Shown here: positions 1-6,873 of the stretch, piece by piece
Layout: each line of letters opens with the position of its first letter
Numbering within the stretch: the stretch's first letter is position 1
NCBI GenBank assembly: GCA_018647025.1
Contig: JABGTQ010000198.1
Coordinates: forward strand, 1 to 8,547
Source: Nitrospina sp.
GTDB lineage: Bacteria; Nitrospinota; Nitrospinia; Nitrospinales; VA-1
Direction of reading: 5' to 3'
DNA length: 8,547 nt
The notes under the pieces: generated by a model
What the model saw: only the letters and a program-made list of their open reading frames with translations
The model's database searches: none
Told to the model about the DNA's origin: nothing
Made by a program: the position numbers and the translations under genes

Positions 1-159
1 AAAAAAATTTCTTATGAAATAGACGGAATGCCTGAGCAGTTAATGATACGTATCCCAGAAAAATTTCCCCATGGTGGAAAATTAAGAATCAAAGGTAAGG
101 GACACTCTAAAGATAAAAAAAGAGGTGATCTGATACTTCAAGTTAAAGTAAGTCACTAA
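1..159 (+). CDS. DnaJ/CbpA-type chaperone, C-terminal fragment (5' end outside window)
   Basis: Reading frame 1 is open from the window edge to TAA at 157-159 and gives the last 52 residues of a protein. The visible segment contains IRIPEKFPHGGKLRIKGKG followed by a GDLILQVKV end. This is the signature of the second C-terminal substrate-binding beta-barrel of DnaJ/Hsp40 proteins, where a P-x-G-x-x-x-G-x-x-L-R-I-K-G-K-G strand pair is followed by RGDLIV-V-V. In that family the domain binds unfolded clients and delivers them to DnaK/Hsp70. The J domain and any zinc-finger region lie outside the window, so I cannot tell DnaJ from CbpA or a more divergent Hsp40. It ends soon after the barrel, as CbpA-like proteins do. 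The next gene starts 64 bp downstream on the same strand. Confidence 0.8.
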   Translation, partial: KKISYEIDGMPEQLMIRIPEKFPHGGKLRIKGKGHSKDKKRGDLILQVKVSH

Positions 160-223
160 TGCCTCGATACATTTCTTCACTAAATATTAACCAAGAATCG
201 TCTCAATAAAATTTTTTTTTCAC

Positions 224-916
224 ATGAACAAAGAAAAAATTACCAACCATTGGCGAATTTTTTTTTCGGACCTTTTAATTGGAACTTTCAAAAAACTTAT
301 TCTATTCGGATTCATTGGTTTTATCTTTGGCCTAATCGGTCTTTTCTTAATGAATCATTTTTTTATAGATGAATTGGAATGGAGTACATGGATTGTATCA
401 TTAGTCCTTATTTTATCATTCGGATGGTATACAGGGTTTGGTATTATTTTTGGGCTTATTGCCTCTATAATTCAAATTACCAGTAAAAAAATCACCGAAG
501 CACTAGCCGGCATTCATGAACTGATTGATCTGTTGACGCATGGGGTAGTCGAAAAAATTCCTCGATTTAACAAAAACATTCCTCGTAATCAACTTGAAGA
601 TACGTTTGATGGTATCGGAAAAAATTTTCTCGAACAGTTGCGGCTTAAACAAGGAATCACGGCTTTTATATCACGTATCTTGTTTGGGACTATCCTTAAG
701 GTAATTAAATTCTTCTTTCTAGATAATGTAGTCGAAGAGTTATCAAAAAAAGACGGTGATATCACATCATCTGATATCGAGCATGCAGTAAGGCGAGTTG
801 GCGTTGAAATGGTAACAGAACCAATTTTAGAAAAATTTCTTTATATTCAAATTCTCAATATTTTCCTCTTATCAATATGCTTCAGTATTCCCATTGGAAT
901 TCTAATTTTTTTTTAA
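224..916 (+). CDS. Integral membrane protein of unknown function
   Basis: A 230-residue protein I do not recognise. Two hydrophobic segments near the N-terminus (about 25-45 and 55-83) are rich in Gly/Phe/Ile, and a strongly hydrophobic helix ends the protein (about 207-230, ending in FF). Between them is a helical, partly amphipathic cytosolic or membrane-surface region (about 86-205) with a weaker hydrophobic stretch at 147-168. The ATG at 224 follows a T10 tract and has no clear Shine-Dalgarno sequence, but no other start gives a better N-terminus. The gene lies 64 bp after the DnaJ-like fragment on the same strand and could be co-transcribed with it; that is inference. No catalytic motif is visible. 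A structural membrane or stress protein is possible, but there is no evidence for a specific role. Confidence 0.75.
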   Translation: MNKEKITNHWRIFFSDLLIGTFKKLILFGFIGFIFGLIGLFLMNHFFIDELEWSTWIVSLVLILSFGWYTGFGIIFGLIASIIQITSKKITEALAGIHELIDLLTHGVVEKIPRFNKNIPRNQLEDTFDGIGKNFLEQLRLKQGITAFISRILFGTILKVIKFFFLDNVVEELSKKDGDITSSDIEHAVRRVGVEMVTEPILEKFLYIQILNIFLLSICFSIPIGILIFF

Positions 917-971
917 AATTACCAAATTAAGTTCTAGGTTAAAGTAATTCTAAAGAGAGGTGTACCAAAAA

Positions 972-993
972 ACTATTTTAGTCGTTTTTTTTT
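972..993 (+). terminator. Weak candidate intrinsic terminator after the 224-916 gene
   Basis: ACTA (972-975) and TAGT (979-982) form a 4-bp stem with a TTT loop, followed by CG and a run of nine T (985-993). Upstream A residues (966-971) could pair with the T-tract to extend the stem around the CG bulge. The stem is AT-rich and short, so this is only a plausible Rho-independent terminator. Confidence 0.3.
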
Positions 994-1049
994 AGAGTTT
1001 TAAGGCTAATTTAAAAATCTGGTATATGAAAAAACCTACACTGGTCTAG

Positions 1050-1065
1050 CCAATTCTTTAACTGG
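1050..1065 (-). terminator. Weak hairpin just downstream of the potassium channel gene
   Basis: On the minus strand CCAGTT and AATTGG (plus-strand 1060-1065 and 1050-1055) form a 6-bp stem with one G-U pair around an AAAG loop. It lies 6 bp past the channel stop codon. A T6 run (plus-strand A6, 1029-1034) follows only after about 15 nt, so this is not a textbook intrinsic terminator. It may still help define the transcript end. Confidence 0.25.
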
Positions 1066-1071
1066 AGGATG

Positions 1072-2187
1072 TTAAGTCAGTTTTTTTATTTGTTCTACAA
1101 TTTGGCTACTATTTCCCAACCAATCAAAACGCTTCTTAGCCATATAGACTATATGGTCAATAGAGGCTAGGACTAGTTTGTTTTCAGGGTTTAAAATTGG
1201 CTTTTCATTAGTTGCTTTTTGAATACCCAAAATCTCTACAGGAAGATTAAGCTGAGTAGCTGCAATCTTTAAACATCCAAAGCTAAAATTCTGCGCATTC
1301 TCTCCCCAAGAACCCACTTTAGAATGGCTGATATAAATCTGATTCCCTCCCGAATTAGACGATAACTCACTATAGACTTTATATATTCCAGGATCTTCCA
1401 ATTCCTGAACTAAAAGTCCCATTTGCAAATCAGTGGTACTGATACCTCCATCAATGCCAAAAGTACTCAGGTTTCCCAAAGTTTCAGAGCGACTACAGGT
1501 CATAACTGTGATTACTTGCGGCCAGTTTTTTTCGATGAGGCCTGCTGTGAGAGTATTGGTATCATCCAACGCAGGATCGGAAGCTGCAGAAGTAAAAACG
1601 CAAGCTTTAGCCTGACCCGCGTTCGCCCGCTCCAAAGTTTCCAAAGCTGAAGGTAGGCCCATAATAAATGTACCTATTTTTTGAGATAAAAAACTAGGTA
1701 TTTCCCTGTCGTTATTAGGTAAATGTGAGGCTACCAAGACCCGAGGGATATGTTTGTAATCAGGGCTGTAGTCTAGTTCTTTCATTAATTCCATTGTCTC
1801 TGAATAGGATGGGACATTAACAATTAACAAGTGTCCTGTACCAGTATGTTTACCTTCGCCTTTCATTTTTTTTAATCTCCTTTGCATGGCCCGTTCTAGA
1901 ATAATTCCTGTCAATATACCGAAGCAACCTATACCCAGCATGGATGTCAAAACAGTGACCCATCGCCCCTGAGGAGTAGCTGCAGAAACATCCCCATATC
2001 CAATCGTTGTTAATGTAATATAAGCGGTCCAAAGGCCATCTAAGAATGTCACATTCTTTTCGTAGGCTGACATTACAAACGCAAAAACTAATATCATTAA
2101 AAAAAAGACCGCACCCAAAACAATCAATATTCGAATTTCAGGTTGACTGAGTTTTTTGAGAATGCGTTTAAAAAAATAAAAATGCAT
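1072..2187 (-). CDS. Two-TM potassium channel with cytoplasmic RCK-like domain
   Basis: Inner-membrane K+ channel of 371 residues. TM1 is about residues 20-41, a pore helix follows (about 48-60), the selectivity filter TIGYGD is at 61-66, and TM2 is about 76-97. The filter matches the K+ channel consensus exactly, so K+ selectivity is well supported. The basic linker (RRLKKMK) leads to a cytoplasmic region from about 117 onward resembling a TrkA-N/RCK Rossmann fold, then a C-terminal segment (about 280-355) reminiscent of TrkA-C. The first Rossmann strand, GHLLIVNVPSYSE, lacks the G-x-G-x-x-G nucleotide-binding loop, so NAD or ATP binding by the classical mode is doubtful. The start at 2187 gives a basic N-terminus before TM1; only a weak ribosome site is visible. 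Transcribed divergently from the lipoprotein-DUF350-SpeE operon. Related channels occur with PspA/DUF350 genes in other bacteria (from memory). Confidence 0.9.
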   Translation of the reverse strand: MHFYFFKRILKKLSQPEIRILIVLGAVFFLMILVFAFVMSAYEKNVTFLDGLWTAYITLTTIGYGDVSAATPQGRWVTVLTSMLGIGCFGILTGIILERAMQRRLKKMKGEGKHTGTGHLLIVNVPSYSETMELMKELDYSPDYKHIPRVLVASHLPNNDREIPSFLSQKIGTFIMGLPSALETLERANAGQAKACVFTSAASDPALDDTNTLTAGLIEKNWPQVITVMTCSRSETLGNLSTFGIDGGISTTDLQMGLLVQELEDPGIYKVYSELSSNSGGNQIYISHSKVGSWGENAQNFSFGCLKIAATQLNLPVEILGIQKATNEKPILNPENKLVLASIDHIVYMAKKRFDWLGNSSQIVEQIKKLT

Positions 2188-2261
2188 GCTATTTATATCT
2201 GTCCAAAAAATATATTGTTAAGGAATAATTTTTGCGGTTTACTTCATTACAACAAAAAAAC

Positions 2262-2286
2262 ATATAAAACAAACATATGTTTATAT
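2262..2286. promoter_or_regulatory. Palindrome in the divergent promoter region, candidate operator
   Basis: In the 206-bp gap between the channel start (2187) and the lipoprotein start (2394), a perfect 12-bp palindrome AAACATATGTTT occupies 2271-2282. It is overlapped by a second inverted repeat, ATATAAA (2262-2268) and TTTATAT (2280-2286). The position between divergent genes suits a shared operator for a dimeric regulator. High AT content makes chance palindromes common, and no regulator gene is present in the window. No convincing -35/-10 pair stands out; TTGCAA at 2326-2331 with GTTAAT at 2350-2355 is a weak plus-strand candidate. Confidence 0.3.
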
Positions 2287-2393
2287 TAACGGAGCTGATA
2301 TGATAACTGTGTTAATCTAAGTCTGTTGCAAAAATAATTCTAAAACTTTGTTAATTGTCTAAAAATGAATTCGAGGAAATTTTAATTAAGTCT

Positions 2394-3101
2394 ATGCTAT
2401 TACTCAGAGCAAAATTAATTTTTTTTCTTTGCATTTTTTCTCCAGTTGTTTTTCTTTTACAAGGCTGTGGAGTTGGGCAGAACCCAATAGAGAAAATTCA
2501 ACGCGAACTGCAAGACCAAAAAGAATACACTATTATTCTTAATGATATGCGTGAAGAAGGCAACTTCTTTCCTTCCTATTACCACCAATACCGAATTGAT
2601 ATTGGAGATCAAAAAATTCAGCGACCTTTCATCGAAGTAGATGAATCAATATACAAAAAAAATGAACCCTATTTAGGCATGGCTTTATCAGGTAAAACAG
2701 CTGATGGTGTAGTCACTAATACCCCCTTTCCCAACGGATATCAATATGTAGGGAATCCTCAATATGGTACCTGGAGAGAAAATGACCGTGGAGGTAGCAT
2801 GTGGGAGTTTTATGGGAAATATATGTTGATGTCGCAGGTGATGAATTGGGCTGGATTCGGTCTTCAACGTAATCATTATAACGACTATTCGTCTTTCAGA
2901 GGCAGAGGACAACCTTATTACGGACCAAATCGGCAATATGGAACCGCCGGAACGGTGACACAAAAACAGAAACCTGATTTCTTTAAAAGAAAAATGGCGA
3001 AGAAATCTCGATCTCAAAACCGGTTTCAAAATAAAGTCGGCCAACGTATGGGTCGCAGTAAAAATACCTTTAGAAATCGTGGCTTCAGTTTTGGTAAATA
3101 A
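2394..3101 (+). CDS. Lipoprotein with conserved GNPQYGTW motif and basic C-terminal tail
   Basis: Predicted outer- or inner-membrane lipoprotein, 235 residues from the ATG at 2394. This start yields a classic signal peptide: Arg/Lys near the N-terminus, hydrophobic core, then lipobox LLQGC with Cys25 as the lipidation site. An in-frame TTG at 2355 would add 13 residues ahead of the signal peptide and is less likely. GAGG at 2373-2376 is rather far (17 nt) from the ATG. After the lipid anchor comes an alpha/beta-looking segment (about 45-85), then YVGNPQYGTWRENDRGG and MWEFYGKY (about 118-143), an aromatic/Arg/Gly-rich low-complexity part, and a 45-residue tail with many Lys/Arg but few acids. 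I recall similar proteins next to DUF350 genes, but no function. It is two bases from the DUF350 start and so is the first gene of that operon. Positionally it matches DUF4247 or DUF1190 proteins of related loci; homology is not shown. Confidence 0.8.
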   Translation: MLLLRAKLIFFLCIFSPVVFLLQGCGVGQNPIEKIQRELQDQKEYTIILNDMREEGNFFPSYYHQYRIDIGDQKIQRPFIEVDESIYKKNEPYLGMALSGKTADGVVTNTPFPNGYQYVGNPQYGTWRENDRGGSMWEFYGKYMLMSQVMNWAGFGLQRNHYNDYSSFRGRGQPYYGPNRQYGTAGTVTQKQKPDFFKRKMAKKSRSQNRFQNKVGQRMGRSKNTFRNRGFSFGK

Positions 3102-3103
3102 CT

Positions 3104-3949
3104 ATGAACCTTGATCATTTTTTATCTTCATTAACATACCTGGGCTCTTGCTTCGCTATACTTGCTGTTGGACATTGGGTATTTATTTTATTCCGCAGAA
3201 GTTATGCTATTCAATCTGAGTTGGTTGAAAAAGATAATGCTGCCTTTGCCCTCGTTCTTTGTGGTTATTATCTAGGATTGACCTTTTCTATTGGTGGAGT
3301 AATTGTCGGGCCTTCTACAGGACTAGAGAATGACTTAATAGACATGCTTGTTTATGGTCCTTTAGCAATAATTCTACTTAACTTGTCAGCATTGATTAAT
3401 GATCGTTTTATTCTTAGTGAGTTTAATATTAAAAAAGAAATACTGCAGGATCAAAATTGCGGCACAGGGGTTATAGAATTCGCTATTTTTATTGCCACAG
3501 GGCTCAATATTTTTGGTGCGTTATACGGTTTGGGCGGATCTATGGTTACAGCCGTTGTGTTTTGGTTTATAGGACAGATCGTTTTGATATTGGCGAGCAA
3601 ATATTACAACTTAATCACACAATATAATATTCACGAACAGATTGAAAATGACAATGTTGCTGTAGGAATAGGTTTTGCCGGAGCGTTAATTGCCATTGGT
3701 AACTTGTTGCGTGCAGCTTCAGCAGAAAATTTTATTTCCTGGCAAGATAATTTAACGACATTTATTATTTTTATAGGGATTGGAATCATCCTACTGCCCG
3801 TTATCAGAATGTTAACAGACCGTATTCTTTTGCCGGGACGTAGCCTGTCTGATGAGTTGGTTAATCAAGTAAAACCGAACCAAGGGGCCGCTTTTTTAGA
3901 AGCCTCTTCCTACATAGGCTCCTCTTTTCTTATCACTTGGTGCATTTGA
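3104..3949 (+). CDS. DUF350 (YjfL-like) membrane protein, duplicated form
   Basis: Polytopic inner-membrane protein of 281 residues, about eight TM segments. It shows a four-times repeated half-unit in which an acidic/Asn-rich turn precedes a Gly/Ala-rich helix: EKDNAAFALVLCGYYLG from 42, DQNCGTGVIEFAIFIATG from 116, ENDNVAVGIGFAGALIAIG from 181, and NQGAAFLEASSYIGSS from 259. The E. coli YjfL/DUF350 protein (about 132 aa) carries two such half-units, so this is a tandem duplication, as is usual in many non-enterobacterial members. Function is unknown; a channel-like or membrane-lipid-interacting role has been guessed for the family. The ATG follows the lipoprotein stop by two bases and its own ribosome site is weak, which suggests translational coupling. 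The aminopropyltransferase-like gene starts 24 bp downstream, or overlaps more closely if a TTG start is used. Confidence 0.88.
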   Translation: MNLDHFLSSLTYLGSCFAILAVGHWVFILFRRSYAIQSELVEKDNAAFALVLCGYYLGLTFSIGGVIVGPSTGLENDLIDMLVYGPLAIILLNLSALINDRFILSEFNIKKEILQDQNCGTGVIEFAIFIATGLNIFGALYGLGGSMVTAVVFWFIGQIVLILASKYYNLITQYNIHEQIENDNVAVGIGFAGALIAIGNLLRAASAENFISWQDNLTTFIIFIGIGIILLPVIRMLTDRILLPGRSLSDELVNQVKPNQGAAFLEASSYIGSSFLITWCI

Positions 3950-3973
3950 TTTTTGTTAGGGCACCATCAATTC

Positions 3974-5551
3974 ATGTCGTCACCCCAAATAAAGAGTTCT
4001 GAAAAACTCAAACTTCAACGCCTAAGCTTTATCTTAAAGACCTGTATCTTTGCTACCGGGTGCGCCGCAATCGTGACTGAGTATACTCTAGCTACCTTGG
4101 CCAGCTACTTATTAGGGGATTCCATCCTTCAATGGACAATAGTGATATCTCTTATGTTGTTTTCTATGGGATTGGGAAGCCGCTATAGCCGAAAATACGA
4201 AGACTCATTGTTAAACCGTTTTATATTAATTGAGTTTGGCCTATCGTTTCTTTGTACTTTTTCTGCAATGTTCTGTTTTTGGATTTCAGCCTATACTATT
4301 CACTTTGGATTAGTGGTTTATAGTCTCGTTTGTATGATCGGGTTTATGACTGGGCTTGAAATTCCTTTAATTATGAGGATCAACCAAACTTATGAATCGT
4401 TAAGGGAAAATATTTCATCGGTCATGGAATATGATTACTACGGTGGGTTGTTGGGTGGAGCATTATTTGCCTTTGTTTTGCTTCCTTTTCTTGGTCTAAC
4501 TTACACTCCCGTTCTCATCGGCAGCCTTAATTTACTAGTCGCTTCATTAGTCCTATGGAACTTTTCCAAACATTTGATACGGCCTCGCATTCTTAACATA
4601 CAATTCGCAGTCCTTCTTATAATTTCAGTGCTAGCATTTTCTGTTGCTAAACCTATTGTTCTGTACGGCGAGCAACATAAATATAAAGATAAAATTATTT
4701 ACCAAGAGCAAACTCGCTACCAAAAAATTGTGGTCACTCAATGGAAAGAAAATTTTTGGTTATTCATTAATGGGAGCACACAATTTAGTACTTACGATGA
4801 AGAAAGGTATCATGAGCCTCTGGTACACCCTGTGATGAGTTTGATAAAAGAACATAAAGACATTCTACTTCTAGGAGCAGGCGACGGTTTAGCCGCCAGA
4901 GAAATTCTAAAGTACCCTGATGTAGAAAGTCTTACTCTAGTGGATCTAGATCCTGCGATGACTCGCTTAGCCCGACAGCACAAAATGTTTCTTGAAATCA
5001 ACCAAGGATCGCTCAATGATCCTCGTGTTCAAGTATTTAACAAAGATGCTTATCAATTCATGAAAGAGTCATCTGATTTATACGATGCCATTATAATAGA
5101 CCTCCCCGACCCTAAATCAGTTTCCTTGTCACTACTATATTCACTTGGTTTTTATAAGATGGTTGAAAAACACCTCAAACCTTTTGGGGCTATGGTCACT
5201 CAAAGTACCAGCCCCTTATATTCTCCCGAGGCTTTTCTTTGCATAAAAAAAACAATACAGGCTGCTAATTTTTCGACCCTACCTTATCAGAATTCGGTAC
5301 CAAGCATGGGTCAGTGGGGTTGGGTACTTGGCATACGTAAAAAAACAATGCCTGCTAAGCGGCTTAAGCAAAAAATAATAGAACAAAAATTATCAGATAT
5401 TGAGACACGTTTTTTTAATCAGAATGCAATGATATCCATGGCATATTTCGGCAAGGGATTGTTTGAGAAAGAGGGGAAAATTGAACCTAACACTCAGTTC
5501 AATCACAATATTTTGAAGTATTATCAACAGGGAAGTTGGGATTTATATTAA
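3974..5551 (+). CDS. Membrane-anchored spermidine synthase-like aminopropyltransferase
   Basis: 525 residues from the ATG at 3974. An in-frame TTG at 3953 would add seven residues (LGHHQF) and is less convincing. About seven TM segments occupy residues 19-225, followed by a cytosolic spermidine-synthase-fold domain: TRYQKIVV (247-254, the YQ motif), NGSTQFSTYDEERYHEPLVHP (substrate-site loop, from 267), GAGDG (301-305, decarboxylated-SAM/SAM loop), LVDLDP (322-327) and DAIIIDLPDP (371-380, with the catalytic-type Asp). All landmarks of SpeE are in order, with Asp in place of the usual Glu after LV and DLPDP where DSTDP is typical. So the catalytic core looks intact but the acceptor may not be putrescine. 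In the family, decarboxylated SAM donates an aminopropyl group; no SAM decarboxylase is visible here. Last gene of the plus operon; convergent with the DUF4178 gene 31 bp away. Confidence 0.88.
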   Translation: MSSPQIKSSEKLKLQRLSFILKTCIFATGCAAIVTEYTLATLASYLLGDSILQWTIVISLMLFSMGLGSRYSRKYEDSLLNRFILIEFGLSFLCTFSAMFCFWISAYTIHFGLVVYSLVCMIGFMTGLEIPLIMRINQTYESLRENISSVMEYDYYGGLLGGALFAFVLLPFLGLTYTPVLIGSLNLLVASLVLWNFSKHLIRPRILNIQFAVLLIISVLAFSVAKPIVLYGEQHKYKDKIIYQEQTRYQKIVVTQWKENFWLFINGSTQFSTYDEERYHEPLVHPVMSLIKEHKDILLLGAGDGLAAREILKYPDVESLTLVDLDPAMTRLARQHKMFLEINQGSLNDPRVQVFNKDAYQFMKESSDLYDAIIIDLPDPKSVSLSLLYSLGFYKMVEKHLKPFGAMVTQSTSPLYSPEAFLCIKKTIQAANFSTLPYQNSVPSMGQWGWVLGIRKKTMPAKRLKQKIIEQKLSDIETRFFNQNAMISMAYFGKGLFEKEGKIEPNTQFNHNILKYYQQGSWDLY

Positions 5552-5582
5552 AAGATTAGTTTAAAGACTTCATCCAACTGAA

Positions 5583-6134
5583 TCACTCACTGGGTAGGAT
5601 ATTGGTAAATTGAAACTCCTCAACCATAGTCCCGAGTTGCATATCAAATTTTTTTTCGCCCCATTGCTCAATGGTCAAAAATTGTTTCCCCTGTTCATCC
5701 GAATAGTCCCAAGAAACAAAACTAAGCCCTTCCTCTGAACCGTCACGAAAAAACTCACCGATATCGTCTTCCTCAAAATGGAATGTTTCACCTTTCAACA
5801 CAACTTTTTCAGGGGGGTCTTCATTTCGAACGATTTCTCCAGCGATATCGCCTTCCAACTCAGAAATAGACAGTTTATGACAAAAACTCCATTCAACTTC
5901 ACCATCCTCCTCGGAGCGTTCTAAAAAAAATGTTTCGCTTCCAGAAGTCAACTCCCATTCATCGGAGACTCCACCCTCGTTCCACTGATAGTTATTACAT
6001 GCAGAAACCCTATAGGTTTTTAAGTCGTAATCAACCAAAAAACCGACTTTAAGTTTACTGAGCACAAGATCTTCAATACGAAATTCTTCTTTTTGAAGTT
6101 CATCTTTTTTATTTTTAAAAAAATCGAAAACCAT
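5583..6134 (-). CDS. DUF4178 domain protein
   Basis: Soluble acidic protein of 183 residues, matching what I remember of DUF4178: LKVGFLVDYDLKTYRV near 28-43, then DEWELTSG and FLERSEEDGEVEW in the middle, EDPPEKV..GETFHF, and a C-terminal YSDEQGKQFLTIEQWGEKKF stretch. The pattern is an all-beta domain with conserved Trp/Asp/Glu positions. No signal peptide or TM segment is seen, so it is presumably cytoplasmic, perhaps peripheral to the membrane. Function is unknown; the family is repeatedly found with PspA, DUF350 and SpeE-like genes. The start lies two bases after the PspA stop codon with a poor ribosome site, pointing to translational coupling. Last gene of the minus operon; no hairpin terminator follows. 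Confidence 0.85.
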   Translation of the reverse strand: MVFDFFKNKKDELQKEEFRIEDLVLSKLKVGFLVDYDLKTYRVSACNNYQWNEGGVSDEWELTSGSETFFLERSEEDGEVEWSFCHKLSISELEGDIAGEIVRNEDPPEKVVLKGETFHFEEDDIGEFFRDGSEEGLSFVSWDYSDEQGKQFLTIEQWGEKKFDMQLGTMVEEFQFTNILPSE

Positions 6135-6136
6135 GA

Positions 6137-6847
6137 TTACTTAATATTCATTTTGGCTTTAAGTGCAGCAAGACTATCGGAAACACCTGGCATTGAGGAA
6201 CCTTCACCTAAAGCTTTATTAATTTGATCATCTACACTTTGCCCTGAATCAGCCATATCACCATAGGCTTGAGATAAGGATTCATCTTCTTCAACTTTGT
6301 CTCGCATTTTTTCAAGCATGGCTATGGTGCTATCGGATCCAACACGAGCAATTTGGGCATTTAATTTTTTTGTTGCAGCAGCTGTTTTAGAACGAGCACG
6401 TAAAGTGACAAGGTCATTCTCATAAGTCTGAATAGTCGTCCTTAGTTTTTCAACGTTTCGTTGCAATTGAAGAACCATGCTTTCCTGGGAGGTCACCTCT
6501 TTACTGAGTCGAAGAGCTTCTTTTCCTGCAACCTCTTTGCGTGAAAGAACATCGGTTGCCAATCTCTCTGCCTCAGAAGTATCCAGTGAACCTTGCTCGG
6601 CTTTTTGTAATAAAGCCATCGCCTTACTTTCATAGTCGGCGGCGAGCTTTTTTTTATTTTCCGCATCATTTCTCATGCGAATAACAATACTTTTCACTTG
6701 AGCCAGGCTTTTCATGGATTCTTCTAAATCTTTTTTGAGCTCACGTATGCCCTGCTCAGTCATTTTGATAGGGTCTTCAAACTTGTCCACTGCTGAATGT
6801 GCCTCCGCTTTACCTAGCCGCAGTATCCTTGTAAACAATCCATTCAT
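6137..6847 (-). CDS. PspA/IM30 (Vipp1) family membrane-stress protein
   Basis: 236 residues, nearly all predicted coiled-coil helix. An N-terminal amphipathic helix (NGLFTRILRLGKAEAHSAV) precedes the conserved DPIKMTEQGIRELKKDLE segment (about 24-41). Helical hairpin heptads run to about 160, and the end has VDDQINKALGEG and a final SLAALKAKM helix as in Vipp1/YjfJ-type members. Family members are ESCRT-III-like proteins that polymerise on damaged or stressed inner membrane. I chose the ATG at 6847 rather than the one six bases upstream (6853): GGAG at plus-strand 6856-6859 sits 8 nt from it, and the protein then starts M-N-G-L-F as typical members do. It follows the YbjN-like gene by 26 bp and precedes DUF4178 by two bases. 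It resembles E. coli YjfJ more than PspA proper by gene context (no PspB/C/F here). Confidence 0.93.
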   Translation of the reverse strand: MNGLFTRILRLGKAEAHSAVDKFEDPIKMTEQGIRELKKDLEESMKSLAQVKSIVIRMRNDAENKKKLAADYESKAMALLQKAEQGSLDTSEAERLATDVLSRKEVAGKEALRLSKEVTSQESMVLQLQRNVEKLRTTIQTYENDLVTLRARSKTAAATKKLNAQIARVGSDSTIAMLEKMRDKVEEDESLSQAYGDMADSGQSVDDQINKALGEGSSMPGVSDSLAALKAKMNIK

Positions 6848-6853
6848 TTTCAT

Positions 6854-6860
6854 CTCTCCA
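6854..6860 (-). promoter_or_regulatory. Ribosome binding site deciding the PspA start
   Basis: Minus-strand TGGAGAG directly abuts the upstream ATG (6851-6853) but lies 8 nt from the second ATG (6845-6847). The second is therefore the likely initiation codon. Confidence 0.65.
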
Positions 6861-6873
6861 TTAAATTTATTAT

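Noticed and set aside
1..159. Left-edge DnaJ-like fragment as partner of the small J-domain protein
   Set aside because: It is about 7 kb away, on the other strand, and only the substrate-binding barrel is visible; no evidence for a joint function.
985..993. T9 and other long A/T homopolymers as signs of frameshift errors
   Set aside because: All the long genes read through their homopolymer tracts with family-consistent sequence on both sides, so no frameshift is indicated.
1423..1650. Plus-strand open frame opposite the potassium channel gene
   Set aside because: It is antisense to a well-supported channel gene, has no family-like pattern, and its composition reflects the complementary codons.
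2355..2393. TTG at 2355 as start of the lipoprotein
   Set aside because: It would place 13 acidic/polar residues in front of a complete lipoprotein signal peptide that starts at the ATG 2394.
2688..3044. Minus-strand open frame of 118 codons inside the lipoprotein gene
   Set aside because: It is antisense to a gene with a lipobox and conserved motif; no ribosome site and no recognisable protein features.
3953..3973. TTG at 3953 as start of the SpeE-like gene
   Set aside because: The ATG at 3974 gives a normal N-terminus; the extra seven residues resemble nothing conserved. It cannot be fully excluded, since it would lie 3 bp after the DUF350 stop.
5583..6853. Classical pspABC operon
   Set aside because: No PspB, PspC or PspF gene is present. 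DUF4178 and a YbjN-like gene flank PspA, which matches the yjf-type context rather than the phage-shock operon.
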